Below, piece by piece: positions 49,569 through 58,399 of a stretch of DNA of 64,000 nucleotides (position 1 is its first letter; the number at the start of each line of letters is the position of its first letter). The DNA is from G965212005 sp965212005. Its GTDB lineage: Bacteria > Pseudomonadota > Gammaproteobacteria > Porifericomitales > Porifericomitaceae. Both the position numbers and the translations under genes were made by a program. The DNA is taken from contig OZ243038.1 in assembly GCA_965212005.1 (NCBI GenBank), positions 2,170,001 through 2,234,000 of the forward strand, read 5' to 3'. Below the pieces are notes generated by a model, which was given only the letters and a program-made list of their open reading frames with translations, ran no database searches and was not told where the DNA came from.

Positions 49569-50276
49569 ATGAAACGGACGCCGCTGGTTCTATTCGCATG
49601 GGCAATACTCCTGCCGGGCTTTCCTGGGGCAGGCTGGAGTGCCGATTTTATCAAGGGATTAGATGCAGCCCGGGACGGGAATTTTGCGACTGCCCGGAAC
49701 GAGTGGCAGCCGTTGGCCGATCAGGGAGACCCCGACGCTCAATACAACCTGGGCGTGCTGTATGACAACGGATTGGGTGTACCCGAAGACAACCAGGCTG
49801 CTGTGCACTGGTACACACTGGCCGCTGAGCAGGGAGAGATCAGGGCTCAGTATAATCTGGGCGTGATGTACGACAATGGGGAAGGCGTGGCCCGTAACGT
49901 CCAAACTGCCCTGTATTGGTACAAGCTGGCCGCTGAGCAGGAGGATCCCAGCGCCCAGGTCAATTTGGGCAACTTGTACCGCGAAGGGGATGGCATCGTC
50001 CCGGACGCACAGGCCGCCGTGCATTGGTACCAGCGGGCAGCCAAGCAGGGAAACAATGGAGCCCGGTTGAATCTGAGCTTGGTGTACGGCCTGGGGGAGG
50101 ACTTCCCCAAGGACTTGGTGCAGGCGTATAAATGGGCCACGCTGGCCGCCGAGAACGGTCACGAGCAAGCGGACCTGGTGAAAGATCTGCTGGAGCAGGA
50201 AATGACGCCGGCGCAAGTGGAGGAAGCGCAATTGTTGGCCCGGGAGTGCGTACAAAGCGACTACGAGCTCTGCTGA
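49569..50276 (+). CDS. exported SEL1-repeat protein
   Basis: 235 residues. The signal peptide (LVLFAWAILLPGFPGAGWSA, cleavage near residue 24) precedes about five SEL1 repeats (DAQYNLGVLYDNGLGVPEDN and variants), ending in a short tail with a terminal cysteine. It is distinct from the larger SEL1 protein at 17941, being shorter and exported. Homologues are often periplasmic scaffolds; no specific partner can be named. It converges on the isochorismatase gene across 215 bases that contain nothing recognised. Confidence 0.87.
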   Translation: MKRTPLVLFAWAILLPGFPGAGWSADFIKGLDAARDGNFATARNEWQPLADQGDPDAQYNLGVLYDNGLGVPEDNQAAVHWYTLAAEQGEIRAQYNLGVMYDNGEGVARNVQTALYWYKLAAEQEDPSAQVNLGNLYREGDGIVPDAQAAVHWYQRAAKQGNNGARLNLSLVYGLGEDFPKDLVQAYKWATLAAENGHEQADLVKDLLEQEMTPAQVEEAQLLARECVQSDYELC

Positions 50277-50491
50277 GCAGAGCCTGCAAGATTCCCCTGG
50301 TCGCGTGGCAGGAGAAATCCGGGACCGTCTTGACGATCCTACCCGTTACCTGGGTAGAGGCACTGGCCGTTTTTTCTGTGCCGAGTTCCGGAAAGACTAA
50401 ATTCAGCCTTATGCACATGCCGGACCGGCGCCTGCGCTGACTGCGCCTTCCCAGCGCGCCAGGGATTGGTTGCCGCGGGCGCTGTCCCCGG

Positions 50492-51061
50492 CTATTTGAT
50501 CATCTGCAGGAATTCTTTAAACAGCGGATGCTCGGCGTCGCGCAGCCACTCAAACAGTACAGACTCTGTTTCCACGGTGGCGGTGCCGGTTCCTCGTATG
50601 CGGTGGAGGGCGTTCTCGTAGTTCTCCCGGTAGCGGGAGCAAATGGCATCCGATACCACGAAAACGTCAAATTGCTCCTGTTTCAGTTCCGCCGCAGTTT
50701 GCAGAATGCACACGTGCGCCTCTATGCCAATCAAGATCACCTGTCTTCGCCCGCAAGCTGCGAGGCTGTTCATGAAATCCGCGCTTGCCGCCGCAGAGAA
50801 GCAGGTTTTTTCCACGTGCACGGTTTCGGGCGGCAGCAGTGCGTCGATCTCTGCGACGATGGAGCCTAGCCCCTTGGTGTATTGGGTGGTGGTGATAATG
50901 GGGATAGACAAGGCTTTGCTGGCCTGTATCAGGGAAACGGAGTTGCGCTGCATGCGCGTGCTGACTTTGCCCGGCATCTGGGCGATTAACCGTTCCTGCA
51001 TGTCAATCATTGCCAGGCAGCTTTTGGAGGACGTGCAAAGCTGATCTTTATTCTCGTTCAT
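50492..51061 (-). CDS. isochorismatase-family hydrolase (YcaC-like)
   Basis: A 189-residue cysteine hydrolase with the family triad D20 (AMIDMQERL), K85 (VEKTCFSA) and C118 (GIEAHVCILQTA). It is not isochorismatase proper; family members hydrolyse varied amides and the substrate is unknown. The ATG overlaps the tolC stop by four bases, making it the last gene of a pcm-tolC-hydrolase run. Confidence 0.88.
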   Translation of the reverse strand: MNENKDQLCTSSKSCLAMIDMQERLIAQMPGKVSTRMQRNSVSLIQASKALSIPIITTTQYTKGLGSIVAEIDALLPPETVHVEKTCFSAAASADFMNSLAACGRRQVILIGIEAHVCILQTAAELKQEQFDVFVVSDAICSRYRENYENALHRIRGTGTATVETESVLFEWLRDAEHPLFKEFLQMIK

Positions 51062-52461
51062 GGTTTCGTTCCTTCCTCGTTTTCTTCAACGGATGAATCG
51101 GTTTCTGGTTTCGATGACTGCAGCCAGTGATTCACCTGCTGCAAGTATTCTTCTGACAACGTGCCTGCGGCCTGTTGTAACTGCAGGTGTTGCAGCACGT
51201 ACTGGTAACGTGCTTGCGCATAGTCACGCCGGGCGCCGGACAAAGTCTGCTCCGAGCGGACCACGTCCACCGAGGTGCGCGTGCCCACTTCAAAGCCGGC
51301 GCGCGTGGCATGCAGGGCGGTTTCGCTGGAGCGCACAGCCTGCTTTAGCGCCTTGATCCGGCTGATGCTGGCGTTGGTTCCCCAAAACGCTTCGCGCGCA
51401 AGTCGCCGCACTTCCCGCAGTGCCTGTTCCAGCTTCTGCCGACTGCTGCGCAATTCCTGCCTGCTCTGCCGCACCTGGGAGGAAGTGCGGCCACCCTGGT
51501 ACAGGGGCAGTTTGAATTCGAGACTGATGGAGGAAGTATCGGTGTCGCTGTCGCCGAAACGCCCTCCCGTGGACTGGGTCCCGTGCGTGCCCACCAGGTC
51601 CAGCACCGGGAAATGGCCGGCAGTGCGCCGGTCGACGTCAAACTCGACTTGCGCCAGCATGTATCTTGCGGCATGAACGCGCGGGTTGCCTTGTATGGCT
51701 TTGCGGGTCCAGCTCTCTATGTCTGCCGGCTGTGGCGAGCGTAGCGGCATTTGCTCGTCTAAAATTTTCGATTCGTGCAGGTATACGCCGATGATCTCCT
51801 GCAATCGTTCACGGGCATTGTCGAGTTCATTGATTTGTTGGATTTCCCGCGCGCTGGCCTGGTCATAGCCCGCCTGGGCTTCTTCCACGTCGGTAATGGT
51901 GCCAATGCCCACCTCAAAACGCTGCTTCGTCTGCTCCAATTGCCGCTTCAGCGCGCGTTGCTCGGCGCGCACAAAGTTCAGGTTTTCCTCCGCCGACAAG
52001 ATGTTGAAATAGCTGTCTGCCACGCGTTGTACCAGGTTCTGGCGAGCTTGTTGCAATTCGGCAGTGGCCTGCAAAACGCGCAGATCGCTCTGTTTGAGTT
52101 GCTTGAATTGATCCCAGTTGAACAGCGTCTGACGCACCAGCAACTGGTAGGAATGGTTGCTGTAACTGACCGAGGTGGTTCCCAGATCCGATGGGAAATC
52201 TGCTTCAATGTCTTGTGAGATTCGGCTCGCGCTGGCTTCCAGCGACAGCTGTGGCAGTAGATTGGAGCGAGTCTGTATTTTACTTTCCTGGATCGCTTCC
52301 AGGTTGGCCTGGGCCTGCAGGTAGCGCGGATCCATTTGATCGGCGATTCGGTAAATGTCGAGCAGATCCAGTGCTGCGGCCTGCTCCGTGCCTGCGAGCA
52401 GACCGCACAGGATACCCAGTACCGCTCCAGCCGTACGGTGGCACCCGCATGCGCTGTACAT
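51058..52461 (-). CDS. tolC: TolC-family outer-membrane efflux channel
   Basis: 467 residues. The signal peptide (AGAVLGILCGLLAGTEQAAA) precedes two repeated OEP domains forming the alpha-helical tunnel and beta-barrel, starting LDLLDIYRIADQMDPRYLQA. The AARYMLAQVEFDVDRRTAGHFPVLDL block opens the second half. The family is type I secretion/RND efflux outer membrane protein TolC. It is divergent from thiC with pcm between, an order seen in other gammaproteobacteria. Confidence 0.92.
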   Translation of the reverse strand: MYSACGCHRTAGAVLGILCGLLAGTEQAAALDLLDIYRIADQMDPRYLQAQANLEAIQESKIQTRSNLLPQLSLEASASRISQDIEADFPSDLGTTSVSYSNHSYQLLVRQTLFNWDQFKQLKQSDLRVLQATAELQQARQNLVQRVADSYFNILSAEENLNFVRAEQRALKRQLEQTKQRFEVGIGTITDVEEAQAGYDQASAREIQQINELDNARERLQEIIGVYLHESKILDEQMPLRSPQPADIESWTRKAIQGNPRVHAARYMLAQVEFDVDRRTAGHFPVLDLVGTHGTQSTGGRFGDSDTDTSSISLEFKLPLYQGGRTSSQVRQSRQELRSSRQKLEQALREVRRLAREAFWGTNASISRIKALKQAVRSSETALHATRAGFEVGTRTSVDVVRSEQTLSGARRDYAQARYQYVLQHLQLQQAAGTLSEEYLQQVNHWLQSSKPETDSSVEENEEGTKP

Positions 52462-52469
52462 TCCAGAAC

Positions 52470-53123
52470 TCAGAACTGAAAATCCCGCCGCTCGTGGGCG
52501 CCGATCAACGCCGGCAACGTCGTCTCGAACAGCCGATCGGTGGACCAGGCACGTTCACCGATACGGGTGATCAGGGTTGCCTGCATGGCCGGGGGCGTGC
52601 CCAAAACCACGAACAAACGCCCGCCGATATTCAGCTGCTGTTGGCAGGCGGGATCCGGCTGGGGCAGCGACCCTCCCACCACGATCACGTCATAGGGTGC
52701 CTGCTGCGCCCATCCGTGCAGTGCGTCCCCGTCGCATAAAGAGACGTTTCTGATCTGATGCAGCTTCAGTTTCCCCCACGCCTGATCGACAAATTCCGCG
52801 ATGATGTCCATGCTGTGCACGTGCCCGCCGCTGCGGGCCAGCAACGCGGTCAGGTAAGCGCAGCCGGTGCCCACTTCCAGTATTTTATCATCGGGCTGCA
52901 CGGCTACACTTTGCAGCAAACGCGCCTCCATACCCGGAGTCATTGCCGTCTGTCCCTGTCCCAACGGGATGGGATAATCCGACAGGGCCAGTTGACGGTA
53001 GGCCGGCGGCACAAAATTTTCACGGTGGACCTGGCGCAGCAACTCCAGAACGTGCGGATCATTGACCAGCCAAGGGCGTACTTGGCCTTCGATCATGTTA
53101 TTGCGGGCTTGTTCGAAATCCAT
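52470..53123 (-). CDS. pcm: protein-L-isoaspartate O-methyltransferase family protein
   Basis: 217 residues with the AdoMet-binding motif ILEVGTGCAYLTALLARSGG and the preceding GQGQTAMTPGMEARLLQ block typical of PCMT. The C-terminal part is diverged from classical Pcm (GAHERRDFQF end), matching the PCMT-like paralogue usually found beside tolC, so repair of isoaspartate is plausible but not certain. It lies eight bases upstream of tolC. Confidence 0.85.
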   Translation of the reverse strand: MDFEQARNNMIEGQVRPWLVNDPHVLELLRQVHRENFVPPAYRQLALSDYPIPLGQGQTAMTPGMEARLLQSVAVQPDDKILEVGTGCAYLTALLARSGGHVHSMDIIAEFVDQAWGKLKLHQIRNVSLCDGDALHGWAQQAPYDVIVVGGSLPQPDPACQQQLNIGGRLFVVLGTPPAMQATLITRIGERAWSTDRLFETTLPALIGAHERRDFQF

Positions 53124-53714
53124 CTTTCGGCTGCGGTTCTTTCTTCAAGGCTGCAGTTATGATAGCTGGAGCGATGGTAACATGCTACAGTCTCCCAAAG
53201 GGCTTTTGCAGGCAACGCTGACCCAGCCGCTGCGCTGCCGCGCCGGGATTTTCCGGCGCGGCAGCGGGTCGATTTTAGCAGTGCCGGGAAGGAAGGACGC
53301 AGGTTCATCGCAGACCTGCCGGGTGGCGGCCCGTGCCCCCGTGCGGCCCGTGTGGCCCCGTGCGGCAAAAAGAAAGCCCGTATACCCTCTGGTGCATGGG
53401 CCGGCGGCATATGCGCCTGCTTCCCGGGCGTCCGGCAGCTGGTCCCGGGTCAGCGCCGGAGCGGATCGATGCGGCTCCCGGGCGCATTTCAACCGCCGAC
53501 AAAGAGCGCAGAAGTTTCGCCGGGAGCGGTATACTGGCGGACCTGACTGACCGCACGATGCTCCTCGTCAGAACGACAGGTCGGCGGTTGGGATGACTTT
53601 TGTGCCGTTTCCGCATAACCTGCACGGGTTGCTGCCGCCATAACGGAATCAGCGCCGGGCTGTCCCTGTCCGTGGGAACGGGCTTGGGGGCAGGTTATTG
53701 AGGTAATCTTTTTC
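53124..53714. other. long divergent intergenic region between pcm and thiC
   Basis: 591 bases of GC-rich sequence with promoters for both flanking genes. Open frames cross it but show no motif. A perfect 13-bp stem with six-base loop (GCTGCCGCGCCGG at 53234-53246 with its complement at 53253-53265) is the only strong structure. It lacks a following T tract, so I do not call it a terminator. No TPP riboswitch conserved core (CTGAGA ... GAACCTGATC) is visible before thiC. Confidence 0.6.
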
Positions 53715-55589
53715 ATGAGTGCAATATCTACCGAAAAAGCAGTGCGCCGCCCGCGCACAGAAGCCTGTGAACACGGTGCATTTCCCGCCTCGCGCAAAAT
53801 TTACGTGCCGGGCAGTCGATCAGATCTGCGGGTGCCGATGCGCGAAATTACGCAGAGCGAGGCTCCTGATACCGCTACCGGAGCGCCTCCGGCGCTGATC
53901 CTGTACGATACGTCGGGGCCTTATACCGACCCGGACTTGGCAGTGGATCTGCACCGGGGATTACCCGCGCTGCGCGGCGCCTGGTTGCGGGAGCGCGCCG
54001 AACTGCAGACTTTGCCCGCCTTCAGTTCGGCGTTTCACCGTCGCCGTGAGCAGGAAGACGCCCGCGCCCGGCAGCGCTTTGAATGCGTGCGCCTGCCACA
54101 GTGTGCCCGTCCCGGCGCCAACGTCAGCCAACTGCACTATGCCCGCCGCGGAATCATCACCCCAGAGATGGAGTTCGCCGCAATCCGTGAGAATCAACTG
54201 CTGGAGCGCCAGTTGGCGCGCAGTGCCGGGCCGCGGCATGCCGGTGAAAGTTTCGGGAGCCGTCTGCCGGAGCAGGTGACGGCGGAGTTTGTGCGCTCCG
54301 AGATTGCCGCCGGTCGCGCCATCCTGCCGGCCAACGTCAATCACCCAGAGCTTGAGCCTATGGTCATTGGGCGCAATTTTCGCGTTAAGGTCAATGCAAA
54401 CATTGGCAATTCCGCGGTGACTTCCTCAATTGAGGAAGAGGTGGACAAGATGGTCTGGGCAATCCTCTGGGGCGCCGATACCGTGATGGACCTGTCCACG
54501 GGTCGTGATATACACGAGACCCGGGAATGGATCGTGCGCAACTGCCCGGTGCCGGTCGGCACCGTTCCTCTCTACCAGGCACTGGAGCAGGTGGAGGGCC
54601 GGGCGGAACAACTGAGTTGGAAACTGTTCCGTGACACCCTGATCGAACAAGCGGAGCAGGGAGTGGATTATTTTACGATTCACGCCGGCGTGCGGCTGCC
54701 TTTTGTACCCATGACCGCCCGCCGCGTAACCGGGATTGTCTCGCGGGGTGGTTCCATCATGGCCAAGTGGTGCCTGTCGCATCACCAGGAAAACTTCCTC
54801 TACACGCACTTTGAGGAGATTTGCCAGATCATGAAGAGTTACGACGTGTGTTTCTCCCTGGGAGACGGACTGCGTCCCGGATCAATTGCCGATGCTAACG
54901 ATGAAGCGCAGTTTGCCGAACTTCGCACGCTCGGCGAGTTAACCCGGATCGCCTGGAAGCACGACGTGCAGGTAATGATCGAAGGTCCGGGCCATGTGCC
55001 CATGCAGTGCGTCCGGGAGAACATGGAGCGCGAACTGAAGGAATGCAGCGAAGCTCCGTTCTATACGCTGGGGCCGCTGGTGACTGACGTCGCGCCCGGT
55101 TATGACCACATTACCTCGGCGATCGGTGCGGCGATGATCGCCTGGTATGGTACCGCGATGCTCTGTTACGTGACTCCAAAGGAGCACCTGGGCCTGCCGG
55201 ACCGCAACGACGTCAAAGAAGGTCTGATCGCCTACCGGATTGCCGCCCACGCCGCGGACCTGGCCAAGGGCCATCCTGCCGCACAACTGCGCGACAATGC
55301 GCTTTCCAGGGCACGCTTTGATTTCCGCTGGGCGGATCAGTTCAACCTGGGACTGGACCCGGAACGAGCCCGGGAATACCACGATCAAACCCTGCCGCGA
55401 GCCGCCCACAAGCAAGCCCATTTCTGCTCGATGTGCGGACCGCACTTTTGCTCCATGCAGATCACCCGCGAGGTACGCGAATACGCGCGTCAGCGCAACG
55501 TTTCGGTGGAGGAGTCTGTGCGCCTCGGCATGGAAGAAAAGGGGCGGGAATTCCGCGCGCGCGGGGGCGGGGTTTACGGCAGGAATTAG
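53715..55589 (+). CDS. thiC: phosphomethylpyrimidine synthase
   Basis: A radical-SAM enzyme converting aminoimidazole ribotide to HMP phosphate for thiamine. The 624-residue protein has RKIYVPGSRSDLRVPMREI, SRGGSIMAKWCLSHHQENF, the GPGHVPMQ loop, and the C-terminal iron-sulfur motif CSMCGPHFCSM (CX2CX4C). ATG at 53715 follows GAGGTAATC. The N-terminal ThiC-associated domain is present, so the protein is full length. Confidence 0.96.
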   Translation: MSAISTEKAVRRPRTEACEHGAFPASRKIYVPGSRSDLRVPMREITQSEAPDTATGAPPALILYDTSGPYTDPDLAVDLHRGLPALRGAWLRERAELQTLPAFSSAFHRRREQEDARARQRFECVRLPQCARPGANVSQLHYARRGIITPEMEFAAIRENQLLERQLARSAGPRHAGESFGSRLPEQVTAEFVRSEIAAGRAILPANVNHPELEPMVIGRNFRVKVNANIGNSAVTSSIEEEVDKMVWAILWGADTVMDLSTGRDIHETREWIVRNCPVPVGTVPLYQALEQVEGRAEQLSWKLFRDTLIEQAEQGVDYFTIHAGVRLPFVPMTARRVTGIVSRGGSIMAKWCLSHHQENFLYTHFEEICQIMKSYDVCFSLGDGLRPGSIADANDEAQFAELRTLGELTRIAWKHDVQVMIEGPGHVPMQCVRENMERELKECSEAPFYTLGPLVTDVAPGYDHITSAIGAAMIAWYGTAMLCYVTPKEHLGLPDRNDVKEGLIAYRIAAHAADLAKGHPAAQLRDNALSRARFDFRWADQFNLGLDPERAREYHDQTLPRAAHKQAHFCSMCGPHFCSMQITREVREYARQRNVSVEESVRLGMEEKGREFRARGGGVYGRN

Positions 55590-55705
55590 TCTGCGTTCCC
55601 GGACCGAGTGATCGATCAGCTCTGCCGCCGCGCCGCCGCAGTCCCGGTACGTGCGGCAGACAGGAACGGCCTTGTCGCTCGCAGGAAGTTGAAGACGCCC
55701 GGCGC

Positions 55706-57013
55706 ATGGACCCGTTGAAAGTGCTGTGCGCGCAGGCTCCCGACGCGCAATCCGCTGAGCGGCACTATGCGCAGTTGGTGCGCGATCCAAAGAACTGCCG
55801 GCGCATCGCTGCGCTGCCCGCGCGCTGGCAGGCCAGCTTGGCGCACTTGCTTGGATTTTCCGATTTCCTGGCCCGCTTTGTGTGCCTGCATCCTGAGACG
55901 GTGGAATTATGCGGTCAGCCGCCGACGCCGCAGGGGGCGCGCCACTGCACCGATTCTCCTGAACTGCGCCGCTTCAAGTACCAGGAGCTGTTCAAGCTCT
56001 GCTGCCTGGAGTTTGCCGGTGCATTCTCCTGCGGGCAGACTTTGGAAGCCTTGAGCAATTTGGCTGACGCGATATTGGATCGCGCGTTGCAGTTGGTACT
56101 TGAATGGGACCCGTCCACGGCGTCCGCGATGCCTTGTGTGCTGGGACTGGGCAAACTGGGTTCGCAGGAGCTCAACTTCAGTTCCGACGTGGATCTGATC
56201 TTTCTGGCGCCCGATATGGAGGGCACGGAACAAGAATGCGCCGCCTGCCTGCAGGACGCCGGGTACCGGTTGGGCTTGTTCTCCGGACTGCTGGAAGAGC
56301 GTACCGAGGATGGTTTTTTATACCGGGTCGATCTGCGGCTGCGTCCCTGGGGCAGCGCAGGGCCTTTGCTGATGACGGTGGATGGCATGGAGCAGTACTA
56401 CTCGATCAGTTCGGATTCCTGGGAGCGTTTGGCCTGGCTGCGAGCCAGACCGATCACGGGCAATAAGGCGCTGGGCGGGGAACTGCTGGAGCGTTTGCAA
56501 CCGTTCCTGTTTTTACGCTCGCTCAGCACCGTCGACCTTGAGCGCTTTGCGCGCATCAAGCAGGACATGGCGCAGCAGCGCGTTCGCTCCGGCGCCTGGG
56601 ACGTCAAGACGGGTGATGGTGGCATTCGGGACGTGGAATTTTTCGTGCAGATCCTGCAATTGCTGTACGGAGCTCATTACGCCGATCTGCGCACTCCATC
56701 CATTTTGCCGGCGCTGCATGGCCTGATCTCGGCAGGGCTGTTGGATGCAGCAGAGTATCCGCAGATCCGCGATGCCTACCTGTTTTTGCGCACGGTAGAA
56801 AACCGCCTGCAGATGCATGAGGAGAGGCAATTGCACCGCCTGTCCGAGGACCGCGAACTGCGCATGCGCCTGGCTTGTTCTCTGCTGCAGGGAAACCAGG
56901 AAGGGCGGGAACAGGCGCTGGCCCACTTCGAAGAACGCTTGGAGCGCAGCCAAAAGATCGCACGCGACTGCTTTCAGCGGGTATTGCCGGGCAGTTTGGA
57001 ATTGCCGGCATGA
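55706..57013 (+). CDS. glnE: glutamine-synthetase adenylyl-removase half of split GlnE
   Basis: 435 residues corresponding to the N-terminal half of the bifunctional GlnE. The nucleotidyltransferase motif GLGKLGSQELNFSSDVDLIF retains the acidic pair. GDGGIRDVEFFVQILQLLYG marks the GlnD/GlnE helical domain. In Escherichia coli this half removes AMP from glutamine synthetase. ATG at 55706 is chosen; the frame is open into thiC. The stop at 57011-57013 falls at the normal interdomain linker and overlaps the ATG of the second half. Confidence 0.87.
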   Translation: MDPLKVLCAQAPDAQSAERHYAQLVRDPKNCRRIAALPARWQASLAHLLGFSDFLARFVCLHPETVELCGQPPTPQGARHCTDSPELRRFKYQELFKLCCLEFAGAFSCGQTLEALSNLADAILDRALQLVLEWDPSTASAMPCVLGLGKLGSQELNFSSDVDLIFLAPDMEGTEQECAACLQDAGYRLGLFSGLLEERTEDGFLYRVDLRLRPWGSAGPLLMTVDGMEQYYSISSDSWERLAWLRARPITGNKALGGELLERLQPFLFLRSLSTVDLERFARIKQDMAQQRVRSGAWDVKTGDGGIRDVEFFVQILQLLYGAHYADLRTPSILPALHGLISAGLLDAAEYPQIRDAYLFLRTVENRLQMHEERQLHRLSEDRELRMRLACSLLQGNQEGREQALAHFEERLERSQKIARDCFQRVLPGSLELPA

Positions 57014-58317
57014 GCAGCGTGTCGGCAGAGGACGGCAAACAGCTTGCGCCGCCGTGGAATGAGCGCACTGCCGCAGCCAGCATGCAGCGCTGGCAAACCG
57101 TGTGCGGGCGCGAAGGTTGGGGCCGGGTACCGCGGAACCAGGCTTTGCTGCAGGCGGTATTCGGCGCCAGTTGGTACCTGACCCGCTTCTTATTCTACCG
57201 CGGCCGCGACAGCGCGTTGCTGCTGGACCGGGAGATCGACTGGGATGGGCAGATGTTGACCGCGCACCTGCGTGCCGCGGTGAGGCACTGGCAGGCACCG
57301 GACGATCCTGACCTGGACGCGCTGCGGGTGGCCCACAACGAACTGCTGCTGCAATTGCTGGCGGCCGATCTGCAGGGACGCCTGGAGCAGGAAGCATTGG
57401 AGTCGCTGCTGAGTCAGCTGGCGGTGGCCTGCTTGCAGTGCCTGCTGGACGGGTATCGCGGGCAGAACACGGAACTGGATCGGCTGGTGGTGCTGGGCAT
57501 GGGGCGGATGGCGGTCGGGGAGATGAATTACGGCTCCGATCTGGACCTGGTCTTCCTGTATACCGGGGACGACGACGTGCTGCCGGCCGCACTGCCGGGC
57601 ACTTTAGCCGGACTGCAGCGCTGCAGCGCCGCCGTTCGCCCGTGCGGGCGCTTATATGAGATCGACGTACGCCTGCGCCCGCACGGCACTGCCGGAACAT
57701 TGGTCAGCTCGCTGGGCTTTTTTCGGCGCTATCACCTGCAGCAGCGGGAGACCTGGGAGCGCCAGTCAATGACCCGCTGCCGCCTGCTGCAGGATAGCGG
57801 GGGACAGGCGGCCTCGATGCTGCAGGAGCTTCGCACAGCGGTGTTCCAGCGCCGCGCTGCGTCGGCCCTGCGCCGCGAGGTCGCCGCGCTGCGCGGGCGG
57901 GTGCAGCACCAACTCGGCAGTCCCCGCGGCTACTGCGAGTTAAAGCGCGGACCGGGCGGCATCATGGACGTAGACTTCATCGCTCATGTACTGCAATTGG
58001 AACACGGCATGGATTGCCCGCGGCTGCAAACGCTCGGCACCCGCGCCGTACTGCGCGAGGCGGCCTCGCAAACCTTGATCGACGCGCCACAGGCTCAGCG
58101 CCTGCTGCAGTGCTATGATTTTCTGAAGCGCCTGGAGGGACGCTTGCGCTTGTTTGAATACAAAGCCGTCAGCCGTTTTCCCCGGCAGGCGGAACTGCTG
58201 TCAGCGCTGGCGCGGGGTTGCAATTTGCCGGACGGCGAGCGCCTGCTGCAGGAGTATGAAGCGGTGACCCGGCAGGTTCGCACTGACTTTACACAGTTGG
58301 TAGCCCCGGTTCCCTGA
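57010..58317 (+). CDS. glnE: glutamine-synthetase adenylyltransferase half of split GlnE
   Basis: 435 residues matching the C-terminal adenylyltransferase half of GlnE, with the catalytic motif GMGRMAVGEMNYGSDLDLVF, the second IDVRLRPHGTAGTLVSSLG block and LKRGPGGIMDVDFIAHVLQL. ATG at 57010 overlaps the first gene's stop (ATGA), so the halves are translationally coupled. Family members are normally one chain of about 950 residues. Because catalytic residues survive in both halves and the break is at the domain boundary, this reads as gene fission more than decay; a sequencing frameshift remains possible. Confidence 0.87.
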   Translation: MSSVSAEDGKQLAPPWNERTAAASMQRWQTVCGREGWGRVPRNQALLQAVFGASWYLTRFLFYRGRDSALLLDREIDWDGQMLTAHLRAAVRHWQAPDDPDLDALRVAHNELLLQLLAADLQGRLEQEALESLLSQLAVACLQCLLDGYRGQNTELDRLVVLGMGRMAVGEMNYGSDLDLVFLYTGDDDVLPAALPGTLAGLQRCSAAVRPCGRLYEIDVRLRPHGTAGTLVSSLGFFRRYHLQQRETWERQSMTRCRLLQDSGGQAASMLQELRTAVFQRRAASALRREVAALRGRVQHQLGSPRGYCELKRGPGGIMDVDFIAHVLQLEHGMDCPRLQTLGTRAVLREAASQTLIDAPQAQRLLQCYDFLKRLEGRLRLFEYKAVSRFPRQAELLSALARGCNLPDGERLLQEYEAVTRQVRTDFTQLVAPVP

Positions 58318-58399
58318 GGCTGCCCCGTCAGCGCGCGGCCGGACGGATCGGCGTTGGCCGGGATTGCCGGCCGTCAGTGGACCGGCGCCACCGCAGACA

